From the NCBI GenBank assembly GCA_003427395.1, contig BFEA01000173.1, positions 1,605,885-1,636,394 of the forward strand: a stretch of DNA of 30,510 bases, written 5' to 3'. This DNA is from Chara braunii (Eukaryota > Streptophyta > Charophyceae > Charales > Characeae). How positions within the stretch are numbered: the stretch's first letter is position 1; every line of letters starts with the position of its first letter. The position numbers and the translations under genes are program-made. The notes under the pieces were generated by a model. The model did not search any database and was not told where the DNA came from. It worked only from the letters and a program-made list of their open reading frames with translations. Shown piece after piece: positions 1-9,223 of the stretch.

Positions 1-34
<34 letters not shown>
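1..34. repeat. (TC)17 microsatellite
   Basis: Seventeen uninterrupted TC units, continued by a short C/T run to about 43. It lies directly before the first ATG (47) of the element 1 integrase ORF, so whatever joins RNase H to integrase in this copy is outside the window or replaced by the repeat. Confidence 0.97.
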
Positions 35-36
<2 letters not shown>

Positions 37-46
37 CCCTCTCATC

Positions 47-1783
47 ATGGCTACCCCACCTATCTCCGCGACCCCTTCTTCCCCTGCTGATTCCGCCCCT
101 CTCGCCTCCTCGGCCTTCTTCGCCACCCTTCCCGATAAATTCTGCTATTTTTGTACGTGTATTACACCGGTTTATGGGGTGGACTGACATCCTTTTGAGA
201 CCGGGTTCGTTGATTGTGTGGACTGCGCCACGTGTGTCAATTGTGCACACGGTGCATGCGTTCGATACGGAACGAATAGTAGGGAATGGAAGTGCCCTCT
301 ATGTAGAACGGACAAACTCCCTACCGAGGTTCGATTCGAGGCTGCCCGAACGGACGGCCCTGAATATGACGACAAATACCGAGGAGCGGAGGTCTGGACG
401 GATAAAATTCTATTAGCTAAATTGGCCGGTTTACCATTGGATCATCTCACTAAGCACGACAGACGTCGGACCACCGAGAGATCCCGGGATTACCGATGGA
501 TTAACGGTCACCTGGAAAAGCGTAAAACGGACGGATTGGGTTTGTGGTCGACGGTTCCCCATCCATTCCAAAGATATGATTGGACCCGATCTACTCACGA
601 GGAGCAGGCCGCTCACTTCGCGATACGTGTCACGAAAGCAACTACAAATCAGAATCGGTGGTTCTGGTCTAATATACGGGACGATGTCAGCTATGTAGTC
701 ACCAACTGTCTGGTCTGTGCCGCCGATCGTGCCCCAATACGGGGACCAAACACGATAGTACCAACGGAAGTAGAGTGCCATTTCCAGCAAGTCAGTATGG
801 ACACGACATATATCGACGTGCCACCTGGCCCAAACGGTTGCGAATATTCCATCCTTTTAGTTTTAATAAAACATTTTTCCAAATACATCAAGGTCTACCC
901 CTGCAAGACCCGTAAGGCCGCAGAGATAGCCACGTACATCGATCGGTTCCTCTATACCCATCTAGATACGGAAGAGATTATAACCGATAATGGGTCCGAA
1001 TTCAAAGGCGAGGTAGAGGAATTGCTCGCACAGCGAGGCATTACACTTTGACACACGACACCCCACGTTTCCCAGTCGAATGGGTTGGCCGAAAATGCCA
1101 ATCGCATGATTAAGACTGCCCTTCATAGAAATCTAGCGGCGCGTGACAAGCGTCCTTGGCCCGAGATCGTATACCAAATCGTCGGAATTCACCGGGCCAC
1201 CCCTCACGAATCTACGGGGTTCACCCCCTTTTAGCTTCGCACCAATAGCCTCTCATGTGTCGATTACCGAGGCAACTCGGAAATTGCCAAAGCAGGGGGT
1301 AGAGACACGCGTGCCGCCCTTAAGGCCAAGGCCAAAAGGTATGCCGATTTAATGGAAAGAGCCGTCCCGAAGCTAACCCGAAAGAAACAGAAAATGACTG
1401 ATCTAGCCCATGAGAGGCAAGTCCGTAGCTACGAGGCCCGAAATGGAAACGCCGGTCCCCAACATCAATATAAATTAGGGGCCCTGGTGCAGGTACGTAA
1501 ATGTGCATGCGACCGGAAACTCGCTCCCAAGTTCTCTGGCTGTTTCCGTGTTGTCGAGCTCGGATCCAACGGTGCCAACACGGTGCGCATTGCGCCGGAG
1601 GCAAGCGCCAACCATAGCAATGTCCCCATCGTCCGCCATACCTCTTACATTCGTCTCCTCCCTACTTATGATCTCCCTTCGTCTCCCCCTTCTGCTGAAG
1701 ACGAGGACGACGACGATCTAGCTCACGCCTCGTTCTCTCCCTCTTGTTCCCATCTCTCATCTTCTTCCCCGTCCTCACCATGA
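47..1783 (+). pseudogene. PHD-finger/integrase ORF, element 1 (three in-frame stops)
   Basis: Integrase joins retroelement cDNA to host DNA in the nucleus. From the ATG at 47: a Ser/Pro/Ala-rich leader; a PHD-like finger at 143-304 (CYFC, CATC, H-x2-C, W-x-CPLC); an HHCC zinc domain near 593-720 (HEEQAAHF and CLVC); the catalytic core with D in MDTTYI, D in TDNGSEF and E in NGLAENANR; and a C-terminal region with KLGALVQVRK and a degenerate GPF-like module, ending in a Ser/Pro tail. Stops interrupt one continuous frame at 185-187 (TGA), 1049-1051 (TGA) and 1232-1234 (TAG). Element 2 has Arg, Arg and Gln there, so all fit C-to-T changes. The terminal TGA overlaps the ATG of ORFa. No chromodomain is visible at the C-terminus. 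The integrase call is firm; the PHD name rests on Cys/His spacing. Confidence 0.88.
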
Positions 1784-2261
1784 GTTTCATCACGGAACAA
1801 GCTCTTGGCAATCACCTGCTGCAGCCACGTGGCTACATCTCGGAGATCCGGCAAGTTCGTCATCCGCGGCTTAGTCGTGATCTTCGACGACTTGCGCAGT
1901 TCTTCTGCACCGAGGGAGTGTGTGTCGCCGCTGCGTTCCGATTCGCCGAAGTCCGCAGACAATAGTATTGGCAGAGGTGGTGGCCTTTCATCGGCGGGCG
2001 GCTCCAGGAACGAGCCACGTCACCACGGTCGCTGCCTTCAGCGGCGATATCAGCGAGGTCAGCCCGCTTCGGCATACCGCGATCCTGACCACATTACGGG
2101 AGTGGACGCAGCAGTTATCGACTGAGTGGCATCATGGTCTTGCGCACCCCGGGTGCAACCTCGTCCCAACGTATGGGACTGACTTCGACGAGATCCACAC
2201 CTCTACGCGCCAGCTGGCAGTTGTGCTCCCCACACTCATCCCCTTCCAACGCCCCCAATGA
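1780..2261 (+). pseudogene. ORFa, element 1: uncharacterised post-integrase ORF (about 160 codons, frameshifted)
   Basis: No recognised family. The start is the ATG at 1780, which overlaps the integrase stop (ATGA) and has A at -3. The first part reads in frame 1 (MSFITEQALGNHLL, then HGYIS-like and RLAQFF segments) to a TAG at 1963. The second part reads in frame 3 (VLAEVVAF, FSGDIS, SPLRHTAI) to the stop at 2259-2261. The element 2 copy is continuous across the place where this one breaks (RKVVVLAE), so a one-base deletion near 1945-1955 is the likely cause. Predicted protein: mixed alpha-type, no signal peptide or membrane segment seen. Its stop overlaps the ATG of ORFb. The position after integrase is where env-like genes sit in some Ty3 elements, but no env features are visible. 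Confidence 0.7.
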
Positions 2262-3286
2262 ACCACGCCGCTCTTCTCGCTTCCCTCTCCACCTTTAGTC
2301 TTCCCTCTCTTTTCCCCACATTCAGACAATCGGACCTTCATCCTCGCCTTTCCTTCTTGCCCGAGCCCCTTGCAGTCCTGCTCCTCGATCCCAGGCATTG
2401 GCGGGTGTTTGCCGATCTGTCTGTGTGCTTGGCCCGAGTGGAGGTGACGTGGACGAGGACCGACGAGCATCAGGCGTGTATCGAGTACCTGGAGCTGCTG
2501 ATTATCCAGGCTTGGAAAACTGACATAGAGGGCGATCTTCTCGGTTTTCTTTTCGGATCGGTGCGACCAGGCCATCATCCCGCTCGCGCAACTGGTCGAC
2601 GACCTCTCTCTCGACATTGTTTTGCAAAGTGACGAGAGTCCGGCTCCACACGTCCTTACACGAACATTGGCGCGTATCTACAGTGGACTGCGTGCTTGGA
2701 GGAACCGGGGAGTGAAAGCGCCCTGCTATCGCGGCAGGAGTACTTGAAGCCATCCGGAATCATCAATCTTGCCTTCTATCCAAAGCAAGATACTTCCGAG
2801 GAGGCGGTAGAAGAGGAAGAGGAGGAAGCCACCGAAGAAGAGGGCGACGTCGAAGAAGAGACGTCGAAGGAAGGGAGTTATAGTGAGCCCAACGAAGGAG
2901 AGCAGAGTGAAGAGGAAGAAGAAGAAGAAGACGACGAAGAGGAGGAGGCTGGATCGGAGTGGGAGGCCTTGCCGGAAGAGGCGGCGCACACAGGCACGAA
3001 GGCGGAAGATCCCGAGGCGGCATGAAAGAGGGAAGAGATCGCCGTCGGGAATAACCAGCTGGAGTTCGCCAGCGAAGCGAACATGCGCGTCAACGACGAC
3101 CCGACCCGGGACCCAGAGACCCCCAAGCCCGAAGATGGCGACCCAGCAACCGCGGCTCCGAGCGCATCGCGACGGAGACGGAGCCGATCCCCCTCCCCCT
3201 CCACCTCAGCCCGTCCCCCAGTTCGTCCACGTACCGATGCGGGGGATCGGCCTTCGTCCCTGGTCATTATCCCGCCGTTCCCTTGA
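2258..3286 (+). pseudogene. ORFb, element 1: uncharacterised ORF with long acidic tract (disrupted)
   Basis: No recognised family. It starts at the ATG overlapping the ORFa stop (ATGA, 2258-2261). The first about 105 codons read cleanly (LPSLFPTFRQS, YLELLIIQAW, FLFGSVRPGH). Relative to element 2 a deletion of about 26 nt near 2575 shifts the frame, and a one-base loss near 2680 restores it (26+1 = 27 nt). A Glu/Asp-rich stretch follows at about 2795-2945, then EDPEAA, a premature TGA at 3023-3025, and a tail with an Arg/Ser segment (SRRRRSRSPSPS) to a stop at 3284-3286 that element 2 shares. The last 152 nt also encode the start of ORFc in another frame. The acidic-then-basic layout could suit chromatin or nucleic-acid binding, but that is a guess. 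Confidence 0.68.
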
Positions 3287-3764
3287 TTACCTCACCGTCT
3301 GTCAGATCTCTACCCCCGTCACCTTCACTCGCAACCCCTTCCCTCCCAATACCTTTCGTCACTTTTACTCCACCCGCCTCGCCGTCACTGTCCATCCCCA
3401 TCCTTCCCTTCAATGTGCAACCCCCACTTTCTGTTTGCACGTCCTTTTGTTTAGTGCCGCGTGGGAGCAGAGCAACGCAGTAGACGTCTACTGCGTAATC
3501 ACAAAAACCATCCCCGCATGCCGCCATCACGAGCTATTTCACACGGCGCTCTTCCGCACTTTCTCCACCCTCTACCCTGATTACCTCGCCTCCCTCCCTC
3601 ACAGCAGCGATCGATTTCCCCGCTTTCACCGGATCATCCGCTACGAGGAGCTTCCAGTGACAGTGGAAGGGATGGATCGCTACTTACCTCCACTTCCTCC
3701 CAACCCTCCCCGTCGACACCCCTCCATGTACAATGTCTACTTTTCCATTCCCATGCGACGCTGA
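3135..3764 (+). CDS. ORFc, element 1: uncharacterised 209-aa ORF, intact
   Basis: No recognised family. The ATG at 3135 is chosen because element 2 has an ATG at the aligned position (PSPKM in both upstream contexts), although the frame is open back to 2883 through the acidic tract of ORFb, where it reads as Lys/Arg-rich. The N-terminal part is Pro/Arg-rich and overlaps the end of ORFb. From about residue 50 the protein is strongly conserved with element 2: NPFP-x2-TF, VTVHPHPS, FCLH-x-LLFS, VYC-x-IT-x-TIPAC, LFRTF-x-TLYPDYLASL, ELP-x-TV. About two thirds of these residues match by eye. It carries several Cys and His residues but no standard zinc motif, and no membrane segment. It is undisrupted although the rest of the element is decayed. 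Confidence 0.72.
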   Translation: MATQQPRLRAHRDGDGADPPPPPPQPVPQFVHVPMRGIGLRPWSLSRRSLDYLTVCQISTPVTFTRNPFPPNTFRHFYSTRLAVTVHPHPSLQCATPTFCLHVLLFSAAWEQSNAVDVYCVITKTIPACRHHELFHTALFRTFSTLYPDYLASLPHSSDRFPRFHRIIRYEELPVTVEGMDRYLPPLPPNPPRRHPSMYNVYFSIPMRR

Positions 3765-4237
3765 TACCCGCCACGTGTCGCGACGGTGGCGCATCCCACC
3801 CTCTTCTTGTCAATGACCATCGACACGTGTCCCCCGAGCAACACCAATCAGCAGTTTCGCGAAGATCACACCATTGACGATGACGTCAACACATTCTCTG
3901 ATTCAACGAACTGCGCTGACAAGAGTGCAGAACCCATGGAGACCATGATGGTGCCACCTGGACGATCTCCGAAGTTTGAAGGGCAGGGGGTTGCATATGA
4001 CAGGACTGAAGAGGATGGGGATCCGAGACAGCCTGAGTCGGCATGCATCGCGAAGATCTTGCCACGGATGTTGTCGTCAACTCATACCCCTGCTCAGTTT
4101 TCTCTGCTGACATAGAATGTTCTAATCTAAGCCTCCTACTTCTTCCTGCTTCTTCGTCTCCTCCTACTTCTTCCTACTTCTTCGTCTCCTCCCACTTCCT
4201 ACTTCTTCGTCTCCTCCCACCCCCTGCGCGTCACATA
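3765..4237 (+). other. Non-coding 3' tail of element 1 before the 3' LTR
   Basis: No conserved ORF. It includes the motif ATCGACACGTGTC near 3823-3835, also present in the equivalent region of element 2 near 19793-19805, and a pyrimidine-rich tandem repeat. Immediately before the LTR there is no plus-strand polypurine tract; instead the sequence is ACCCCCTG followed by one arm of a palindrome. Confidence 0.7.
4132..4222. repeat. Pyrimidine-rich tandem repeat, units of 28, 28 and 25 nt
   Basis: Units start CCTCCTACTTCTTCC or CCTCCCACTTCC and end CTTCTTCGTCT; a fourth partial unit follows. The complement is a continuous purine-rich strand. Element 2 has no such repeat between ORFc and its 3' LTR, so it is probably a copy-specific expansion. 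Confidence 0.85.
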
Positions 4238-4244
4238 TGTGACG
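4229..4244. repeat. 16-bp perfect palindrome at the internal/3' LTR junction, element 1
   Basis: CGTCACATATGTGACG. The right arm is the start of the LTR; the left arm belongs to the internal region and resembles the LTR's own right end. The identical palindrome occurs at 19852-19867 in element 2. Confidence 0.95.
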
Positions 4245-5126
4245 AACCACTTCCCGACCCCGTGCTATCTTTCGTACCTCTTGACTCAATTCCCCCTTTT
4301 GTATCATACCGACCCAACAAAGCCCCCGCCGCTTTTCTTGATTTCAGGTGCCTCGTTTAGGCCCCCTTTTTCGGAGGTCCTATTGATTCTTGGAATTCTG
4401 TTTTTTGTAATTCGAAAAATGCATGGGAAAATAACGCGCGCCTTAGCGAGCGCACTGGGAATCAGGCTCGGCAATTAGGAATTCCGGAATAAGCGGAACC
4501 CGACGTGTCTTTTTCTTTGCATGAATGTTCTCGGTCACGTCGGAGAAAACTCTAGGAATTTTGTGAGAATACGGATAGGCATGGGACTTTCTTTTCCCAC
4601 GTCCACTTTCGCCCGCGGATATGGCGATTTCAATTTTTGAATTGGTAGGACATAGGCAAGCTGTAACTGTTTTGGTGCCTTTTCTCTTGTTGTCGGCGCC
4701 TCGCATGCGAGCTTCCTCCTCCTTATTTCCCGCGTCATCCTTCCCCCGTGCTCTCTTCTCTCTCCCTTCTCCCTCCTCTTCTTCTCCTATCGCAACTGTT
4801 TTTTTCCCTTTCCCTGCTCTTTGCGCGCCTATTTCCTTTCTTGATCATCTGAATCTTGGACCCGTCTCGCGCTACTTTTCGCGCCTCTTTCCTTCTCGCT
4901 CTTCAACCTTGGCTCACGAAACCCAATTGATCCATCGATTACTCCCGCTCACCAATTAGACGCGTTGAGCAAGAGAATCTTCCTGTTGCGCGACGAATCT
5001 GATTGGCTGAACATTGAGTTCCAAAGGATCAACATGGCTTCCCTTGAGCACCCCTCGCTGAATCTTCTCCTCTTACACCTCGATTTCCCCTCTGTCTTCT
5101 CCCCCGTCTGTCTTCTTTTTCGCAAC

Positions 5127-5133
5127 TATAAAT
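5127..5133 (+). promoter_or_regulatory. LTR TATA box, element 1
   Basis: TATAAAT in the context CAACTATAAATTTCG. Element 2 LTRs have TATAAAT at the comparable distance from the LTR start (755-756 versus 889 bp) in a similar ACGCTATAAATTCC context, so transcription should start about 25-35 bp downstream. Confidence 0.7.
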
Positions 5134-5274
5134 TTCGCACGCGCGCCCGCAGATCTCTCTTCAGTTTTCCACTCGCAAGCCAGCTTCCGGGAAGCAGTGG
5201 CTAGGTGATGCGTTTGGTGCGAGTCGAAAAGTCCTGTCCGGCTGACTGTACTCTGGCCCGTTGCGCGCTTGATC

Positions 5275-5292
5275 GCCACGACGGACTGTGGG
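5275..5292 (+). other. Conserved 18-nt leader motif, element 1 LTR
   Basis: GCCACGACGGACTGTGGG, about 150 bp downstream of the TATA box. The identical 18-mer lies at 10140-10157 in element 2, about 160 bp downstream of its TATA box, inside LTRs that otherwise hardly align. It would be in the 5' leader of the genomic RNA. Confidence 0.75.
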
Positions 5293-6170
5293 ATCCGGGC
5301 GAGCCGTGTGGAGCTTGCGTTATCGGGGTGACGATTGCAGCGGCGGAAGTTAGCACGCGACGGCCGGGATCGTCGATGCGGGTATGAGGATCGGTAATTG
5401 GAGTTGAGTGGATGATTGGCCCGGGGCCATACTGGAATTTTACAGCGAATGCGCCTTCATGGTTGCGGATCATGTTTTTGGTGTGAGTTCATGGCTGTGA
5501 AGCCGAATGTTCCGTTGTCGGATTCCGGTGTCTTCTGTCTCGACATTTTTCGTCTATCTCTCCCATCTTTCTCCCTGATGTGATATGAGTTTGTCTCTGC
5601 TATGAAGAGAAGTGAATCCTCGTGATTTTCCGCACATAAGAACTTCTTCTGGAACTCTACGATTAGTTTCTTGGGTAATCCCCGGATGTAAGGGAGCTCA
5701 ATCCTTTTGGCTTGTGAACGGTGGATGCGTGTGTACTATCCCCCGATTTGTTTCTGATGCACCATTGTCATTTTCGCACCTTCTACAGTGGATTTATGCA
5801 TAGGAATGCTTGTATGTGAGTTGGTTGTGTTGATTGGACCCATAACTCGACGGGATTTTGCTCGAGGATGCAAAAGTGTTTAGATCTGTCAATTTGAATA
5901 CACTGCGCACGCCATCTGCCTTATACTGCACGACATCTGCAGACAGTCTATGGGGCAGCCTCGAAAAAGCCAGGCGCCTCGAATTTTTGTTGATCTGGTC
6001 TGCTGAACCTGGGTCGCGGGTGGATCCCCTTGAAACTCCACCCCGATTATTGCATGGTTGTACGGGCTCTGTAAGATGCTTCCCTCGTGCCGAAAGAAAG
6101 GAAAATGTTTGTTGGTTTTTGCGATTGTGCTTTTTGATAACGTCCCAGGGTTTCTGCAAATTCATTCTGA

Positions 6171-6719
6171 TTGATTGACATGTGGACTGATAGTTGTACC
6201 TCGATTGGGCGCCAGCCTCCCGTATCTCCCTCGCCAACGCGCCCCTTCCCTTACAACGAGGAAAGGACGCGTGTTTGCGAGTGGGACGTACGAGAAGCTG
6301 TCGCACAGATCGGCGGACGATATTACTTCCCTCCCGAAAATCGTTGTTCTGTATTCGTGGACGTGGGCTTTGTCATTGTCGATACGCACTACCCACCTTA
6401 CTCAGTACTATTGCCATTTAACGAGCTAATCATCATTCCGTGGACGGCAGTGGCGCCCCATTGGCCTCGAACCCTGTGCAATGAGTGCCAACGTTTCGAT
6501 CACTATGAATCAAAGGGTTTTCACTACCGAATACGGAGTGAAGACGAGCACAAGGAAAGAGCCACGCGGATGAGACCCTCCACGTCGAACTCGGAACTGA
6601 CCAACGAGCGACGTCGGGACTTGATATGGAAACGGGACACACGGAGTGTACCGAAGCCCTTCCGCTCTAAACGAAGATCCACAGCGCAGGGGAAAGTTCG
6701 ACAATACTTTTTAGATTGA
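6171..6719 (+). CDS. LTR-internal ORF, element 1 (up to 182 aa)
   Basis: No recognised family. Open from an ATG at 6171 to TGA at 6717. Residues about 65-112 match the LTR ORF of element 2: GFVI, T-x2-YPPY, LLP, PW-x3-AP-x-WPR and C-x2-C. In the 38 codons compared, many identical amino acids use different codons (GGC/GGT, TTT/TTC, CCA/CCT, CTA/CTC, TTG/CTC, GCG/GCC), which points to selection on the protein and not just on DNA. The C-terminal third is basic (Arg/Lys-rich) with no counterpart in element 2, whose ORF stops just after C-x2-C. It would be an early ORF of the genomic RNA, in R/U5 upstream of gag. The start codon is uncertain because homology begins well downstream. Confidence 0.55.
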   Translation: MIDMWTDSCTSIGRQPPVSPSPTRPFPYNEERTRVCEWDVREAVAQIGGRYYFPPENRCSVFVDVGFVIVDTHYPPYSVLLPFNELIIIPWTAVAPHWPRTLCNECQRFDHYESKGFHYRIRSEDEHKERATRMRPSTSNSELTNERRRDLIWKRDTRSVPKPFRSKRRSTAQGKVRQYFLD

Positions 6720-6985
6720 ATTTGGATGTTTTTCTCTTTTCGCGCCGTGCCCGCGAGCGCATTCAGCGACGCGTGAAAGCAATCGACTTACTTCATCGGA
6801 CCAACACGGGGGATTTCAATTTTGTTTGTGTCCCCACACTCAACTTTCCAAAAATCCTTGGCACACCCCATCTTGTTGTTTTCCTGGGCCCTCTTTCCAC
6901 ACCCTTAGCACTCTGAACGGAAGACAGCACAGGGCGTGAGGTTGCGTGTCACATCTCGCTGCACTACTCTACTTTGCTCAAATTC

Positions 6986-7016
6986 GGAGAGTTCTGCATT
7001 GTTGTACGAACTCTCC
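6986..7016. repeat. Hairpin, 8-bp arms
   Basis: GGAGAGTT at 6986-6993 and AACTCTCC at 7009-7016 are perfect reverse complements separated by 15 nt. They belong to a local set of CGGAGAG/CTCTCCG motifs. Confidence 0.8.
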
Positions 7017-7163
7017 ACTTCTACCCTCGGAGAAAGTCCGGATAGCTGTCAGGAAGCACGAATGAAAACCACTCTCTGAGCATGGAGAGCGCCCAGCTTG
7101 CAACAGCGGTTTCGCAGATACTCCTCAACGGGACCCTCCATCTTTCTCCGAATCGGAGAGTAC

Positions 7164-7229
7164 GCCTTCAACCGCGACAAACAAAAAACTGACGCCGCCT
7201 TCAACCGAGACAGACAAAAAACCGATGCC
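7164..7229. repeat. 33-bp tandem duplication
   Basis: Two adjacent units beginning GCCTTCAACCG at 7164 and 7197. In one open frame (7098-7292) each unit encodes an 11-residue FNRDxQKTDA-type repeat; whether that frame is translated is unknown. Confidence 0.9.
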
Positions 7230-7660
7230 TTGGCATCACATGCTATTCATGCGCTCTCCGATTCAGAGAGTGTTGTGTGTCCCCCTCGCTGAAAGGGTCC
7301 GCTGCACTAGGCACAAAGCTGGGTGTTATGAAAACTGGCTCTCTCCCAGCCTCTGAACTGTTTGAAATTCGGATCAAAACTGAGGTTGTGGTCAACCTCA
7401 CTCGAAATTGATGCGCTGTCGTCTTGTTTCAAAAGTTGGAGACTTTTGCACCAGCTTCCCACAAAGACAAGATACCCTAATCATGAACATATGTAGTCCA
7501 TGAGTCCCGTTCAATATAATTATATTCACGAGGCATCGTCTTAGGGGATGTCAGGTGGCCTGATATGCTGCGAGTCTCGGGTTTTCTTTTTGAGGAAGCT
7601 ATATGTATATGCACTCAAAAACCCCACCCAACCATATCGCGTGCTCAGGCCATTCGTCCA

Positions 7661-7730
7661 CCCAGCCGCACCCAATTGGAGCTAGGATTTTAAAACCGCA
7701 CCTGATTTGAGCCCATTGGGTGCTGCTGGG
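7661..7730. repeat. Imperfect inverted repeat, about 18-bp arms
   Basis: 7661-7679 (CCCAGCCGCACCCAATTGG) pairs with 7713-7730 (CCATTGGGTGCTGCTGGG) with one mismatch and one bulge; loop about 33 nt. It may be a hairpin or the remnant of a small inverted-repeat element. Confidence 0.75.
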
Positions 7731-8847
7731 CTGGGCTGGGGTCGGCCACGGCCACTTGATTTCGGGCTCTGCCGTACAGCCATTCGACCCCCCGTCCGAA
7801 CGGTTGTTCGTGAAAACCGCCATATGATGTGCGGGAGACTTCATAACCTGTGAGGGCGTCTGGCGCAAGCACCCTGTTCCGTCTTGTGAAGGAAATTCCA
7901 TCTTGAATGAGACTAGGATTCTCAAAGGATGAAATCGGTCGAGTCACCATACCTCCGTCCTTAGTGTTTCACTGAGGAGGAACATCGGTTGGTGTGTTCG
8001 CAGCCAGGAAGTTGCGCTTGTGTGAGTTGCATTTTTGTCGTTTCGTGTGCTTTCCATTTTAAGTAAGGTCGTGCAGTACAGCGTTGGTCGGAATTTGAAG
8101 AGTCGTCCCTAAGACCAGTAATAGGGCAGGTTAGCTTGTCCAGGTTGTTCAAAATTTTGGCACAGGGCGTTGTCCGCAGTTTCCCATTTCAATTGAGGGA
8201 TGGCGTTTTTCCCATTTCAAAATAGGGGTGGACGATTTGGGTCTGGGGCGTTTCTAGTTAAGTGCATTAGCCTTTAGGTTGTAGATTAGGCTCCCCACAT
8301 TACCATCATTAGAATATCGTTTCTCTTCTTCCTCTATCTGTCTCTCATTTCTATTCGCACCATCGTTTCGCCACATCATAGGTCAATTTTACTATGACAA
8401 CACAATAGAGTACGGGGCAGTTTTTTTACCACATCTCATATTCTTCTATATCTCATGCACACGTGGCAGAAAGAATTAGGAGGGTAAGGAGAATTGAAAG
8501 ACTTAAGAGGGATTAGATAGGCTAAGGATAGAGAGTCCAAGAGTTTGATTACTCGAAGGTCACCTTACATCGGAAAGGCACTCGGAGTATTGGTCAGCAG
8601 TGCAGGCTACACAACAAGTGGTATGAAGAAGACGACCTTCAAAATTCAAGACTATCTTGCTTTGGTATGTGCCTCCTAGCCCAGTCATCACACCTCTTAC
8701 AACCTCTCCCCTCATACCCTTTGAGTTCCCCTACACCCTTGGAATCCAAGCTATAATAATAAATCACAAATCTGCTCAAGTGTCCAATCACAATTCAGGT
8801 ATTATTATAGTGCCTCGTGGAACAGTAGTGGATCATTTGCTGGTTAG

Positions 8848-9223
8848 GATCGTTTTGCTTTTACAAGTCCTATCCCCTCATCCTCCAGTACCATGCCCCT
8901 CACTCTCAACACTGCAATGAAGCTGAGTTTCAAAAGACTGAAGGGGCCTGGCTCATTGCTCTTTTATCAAGGAGAAATGAGACATGCGATGTTCAAACAG
9001 ATGGGCGCTGCCCCGTATGCGAGACCTGGAGTGACGGCCCCTGTTCTCTACAATGGAGGACTGTCTGGTTTTCTGACAGGGAAAGGGAAAAATCTCCTTT
9101 CATCACAGGGGACCATCCTGAATTTCCAGTCACCTAATCTAGCATTGCTCACACAAGGAAAGGATGCAATGGCTCAATCTGCTCATCAAACGCATCACAC
9201 AGATATCACATTTGTCCCTGCCT
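8848..9223 (+). pseudogene. LINE ORF1, N-terminal part (split by element 2)
   Basis: The frame is open from 8848; the first ATG is 8893. It runs without interruption for 110 codons (MPLTLNTAMKLSFKRL to DITFVPA) and then enters the LTR of element 2, where it stops by chance at 9228. After removing element 2 and one 4-bp target copy it continues in frame into 22210 (FLTSSDFLS). The sequence is Gln/Leu-rich without a recognised domain. The link to the LINE rests on this frame continuity and similar base composition. The LINE 5' end and promoter cannot be placed. Confidence 0.65.

Larger units (their letters stand above)
1..6953 (+). mobile_element. Element 1: 3' part of a Ty3/gypsy-like LTR retrotransposon with extra ORFs
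   Basis: The window opens inside this element. Visible in order: PHD-finger/integrase ORF (47-1783), ORFa (1780-2261), ORFb (2258-3286), ORFc (3135-3764), a non-coding tail, and a 3' LTR (4238-6953). The same order of ORFs recurs in element 2 (15905-19612) with clear protein similarity but many nucleotide differences, so these are two lineages of one family and not a recent duplication. The RNase H-before-integrase order is taken from element 2; gag, RT and the 5' LTR of element 1 lie upstream of the window. The copy is inactive: two in-frame TGA codons and one TAG interrupt the integrase, and ORFa and ORFb carry frameshifts. Confidence 0.88.
4238..6953 (+). repeat. 3' LTR of element 1 (about 2.7 kb)
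   Basis: Starts TGTGACGAACC, as do both element 2 LTRs, and ends GTGAGGTTGCGTGTCACA, matching the end of the element 2 3' LTR (GTGAGGTTAGGGCGTCACA). Between the ends only patches align: a TATA box about 890 bp in, an 18-nt leader motif at 5275-5292, the LTR ORF at 6171-6719, and a block near 6846-6872 (CCAAAAATCCTTGGCACACC). U3 would be about 4238-5155 and the remainder R/U5, unusually long. The left part (about 4700-5200) is pyrimidine-rich. Whether a 5-bp target duplication follows cannot be checked because the 5' LTR is outside the window. Confidence 0.85.
6954..8847. other. Apparently non-coding DNA between element 1 and the LINE
   Basis: No ORF here has protein features I trust; the short frames on both strands have no supporting motif. 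It contains a cluster of CTCTCCGA/TCGGAGAG palindromes (6980-7270), a 33-bp tandem repeat, and an imperfect inverted repeat at 7661-7730. The portion after about 8290 may be the 5' untranslated region of the LINE, but no boundary is visible. T-rich and AT-rich stretches occur near 8390-8480. Confidence 0.5.

Noticed and set aside
1780-2261. Programmed frameshift in ORFa: both copies are exactly 482 nt from ATG to stop and both change frame by the same amount.
   Set aside because: Base-level alignment places the one-base losses at different sites (before the VLAE motif in element 1, after it in element 2), and each copy reads through where the other breaks. Equal length is coincidence.
2883-3134. 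Lys/Arg-rich N-terminal extension of ORFc (also 18713-18979).
   Set aside because: It is the shadow of GAA/GAG repeats of ORFb read in another frame; no conserved ATG starts it, and its sequence is not conserved beyond base composition.
7599-8152. Minus-strand ORFs in the spacer.
   Set aside because: Short, overlapping, no motifs; likely chance frames.
8657-8920. 87-codon ORF before LINE ORF1.
   Set aside because: Overlaps the better supported frame from 8848, has no motif and no homologous copy in the window.
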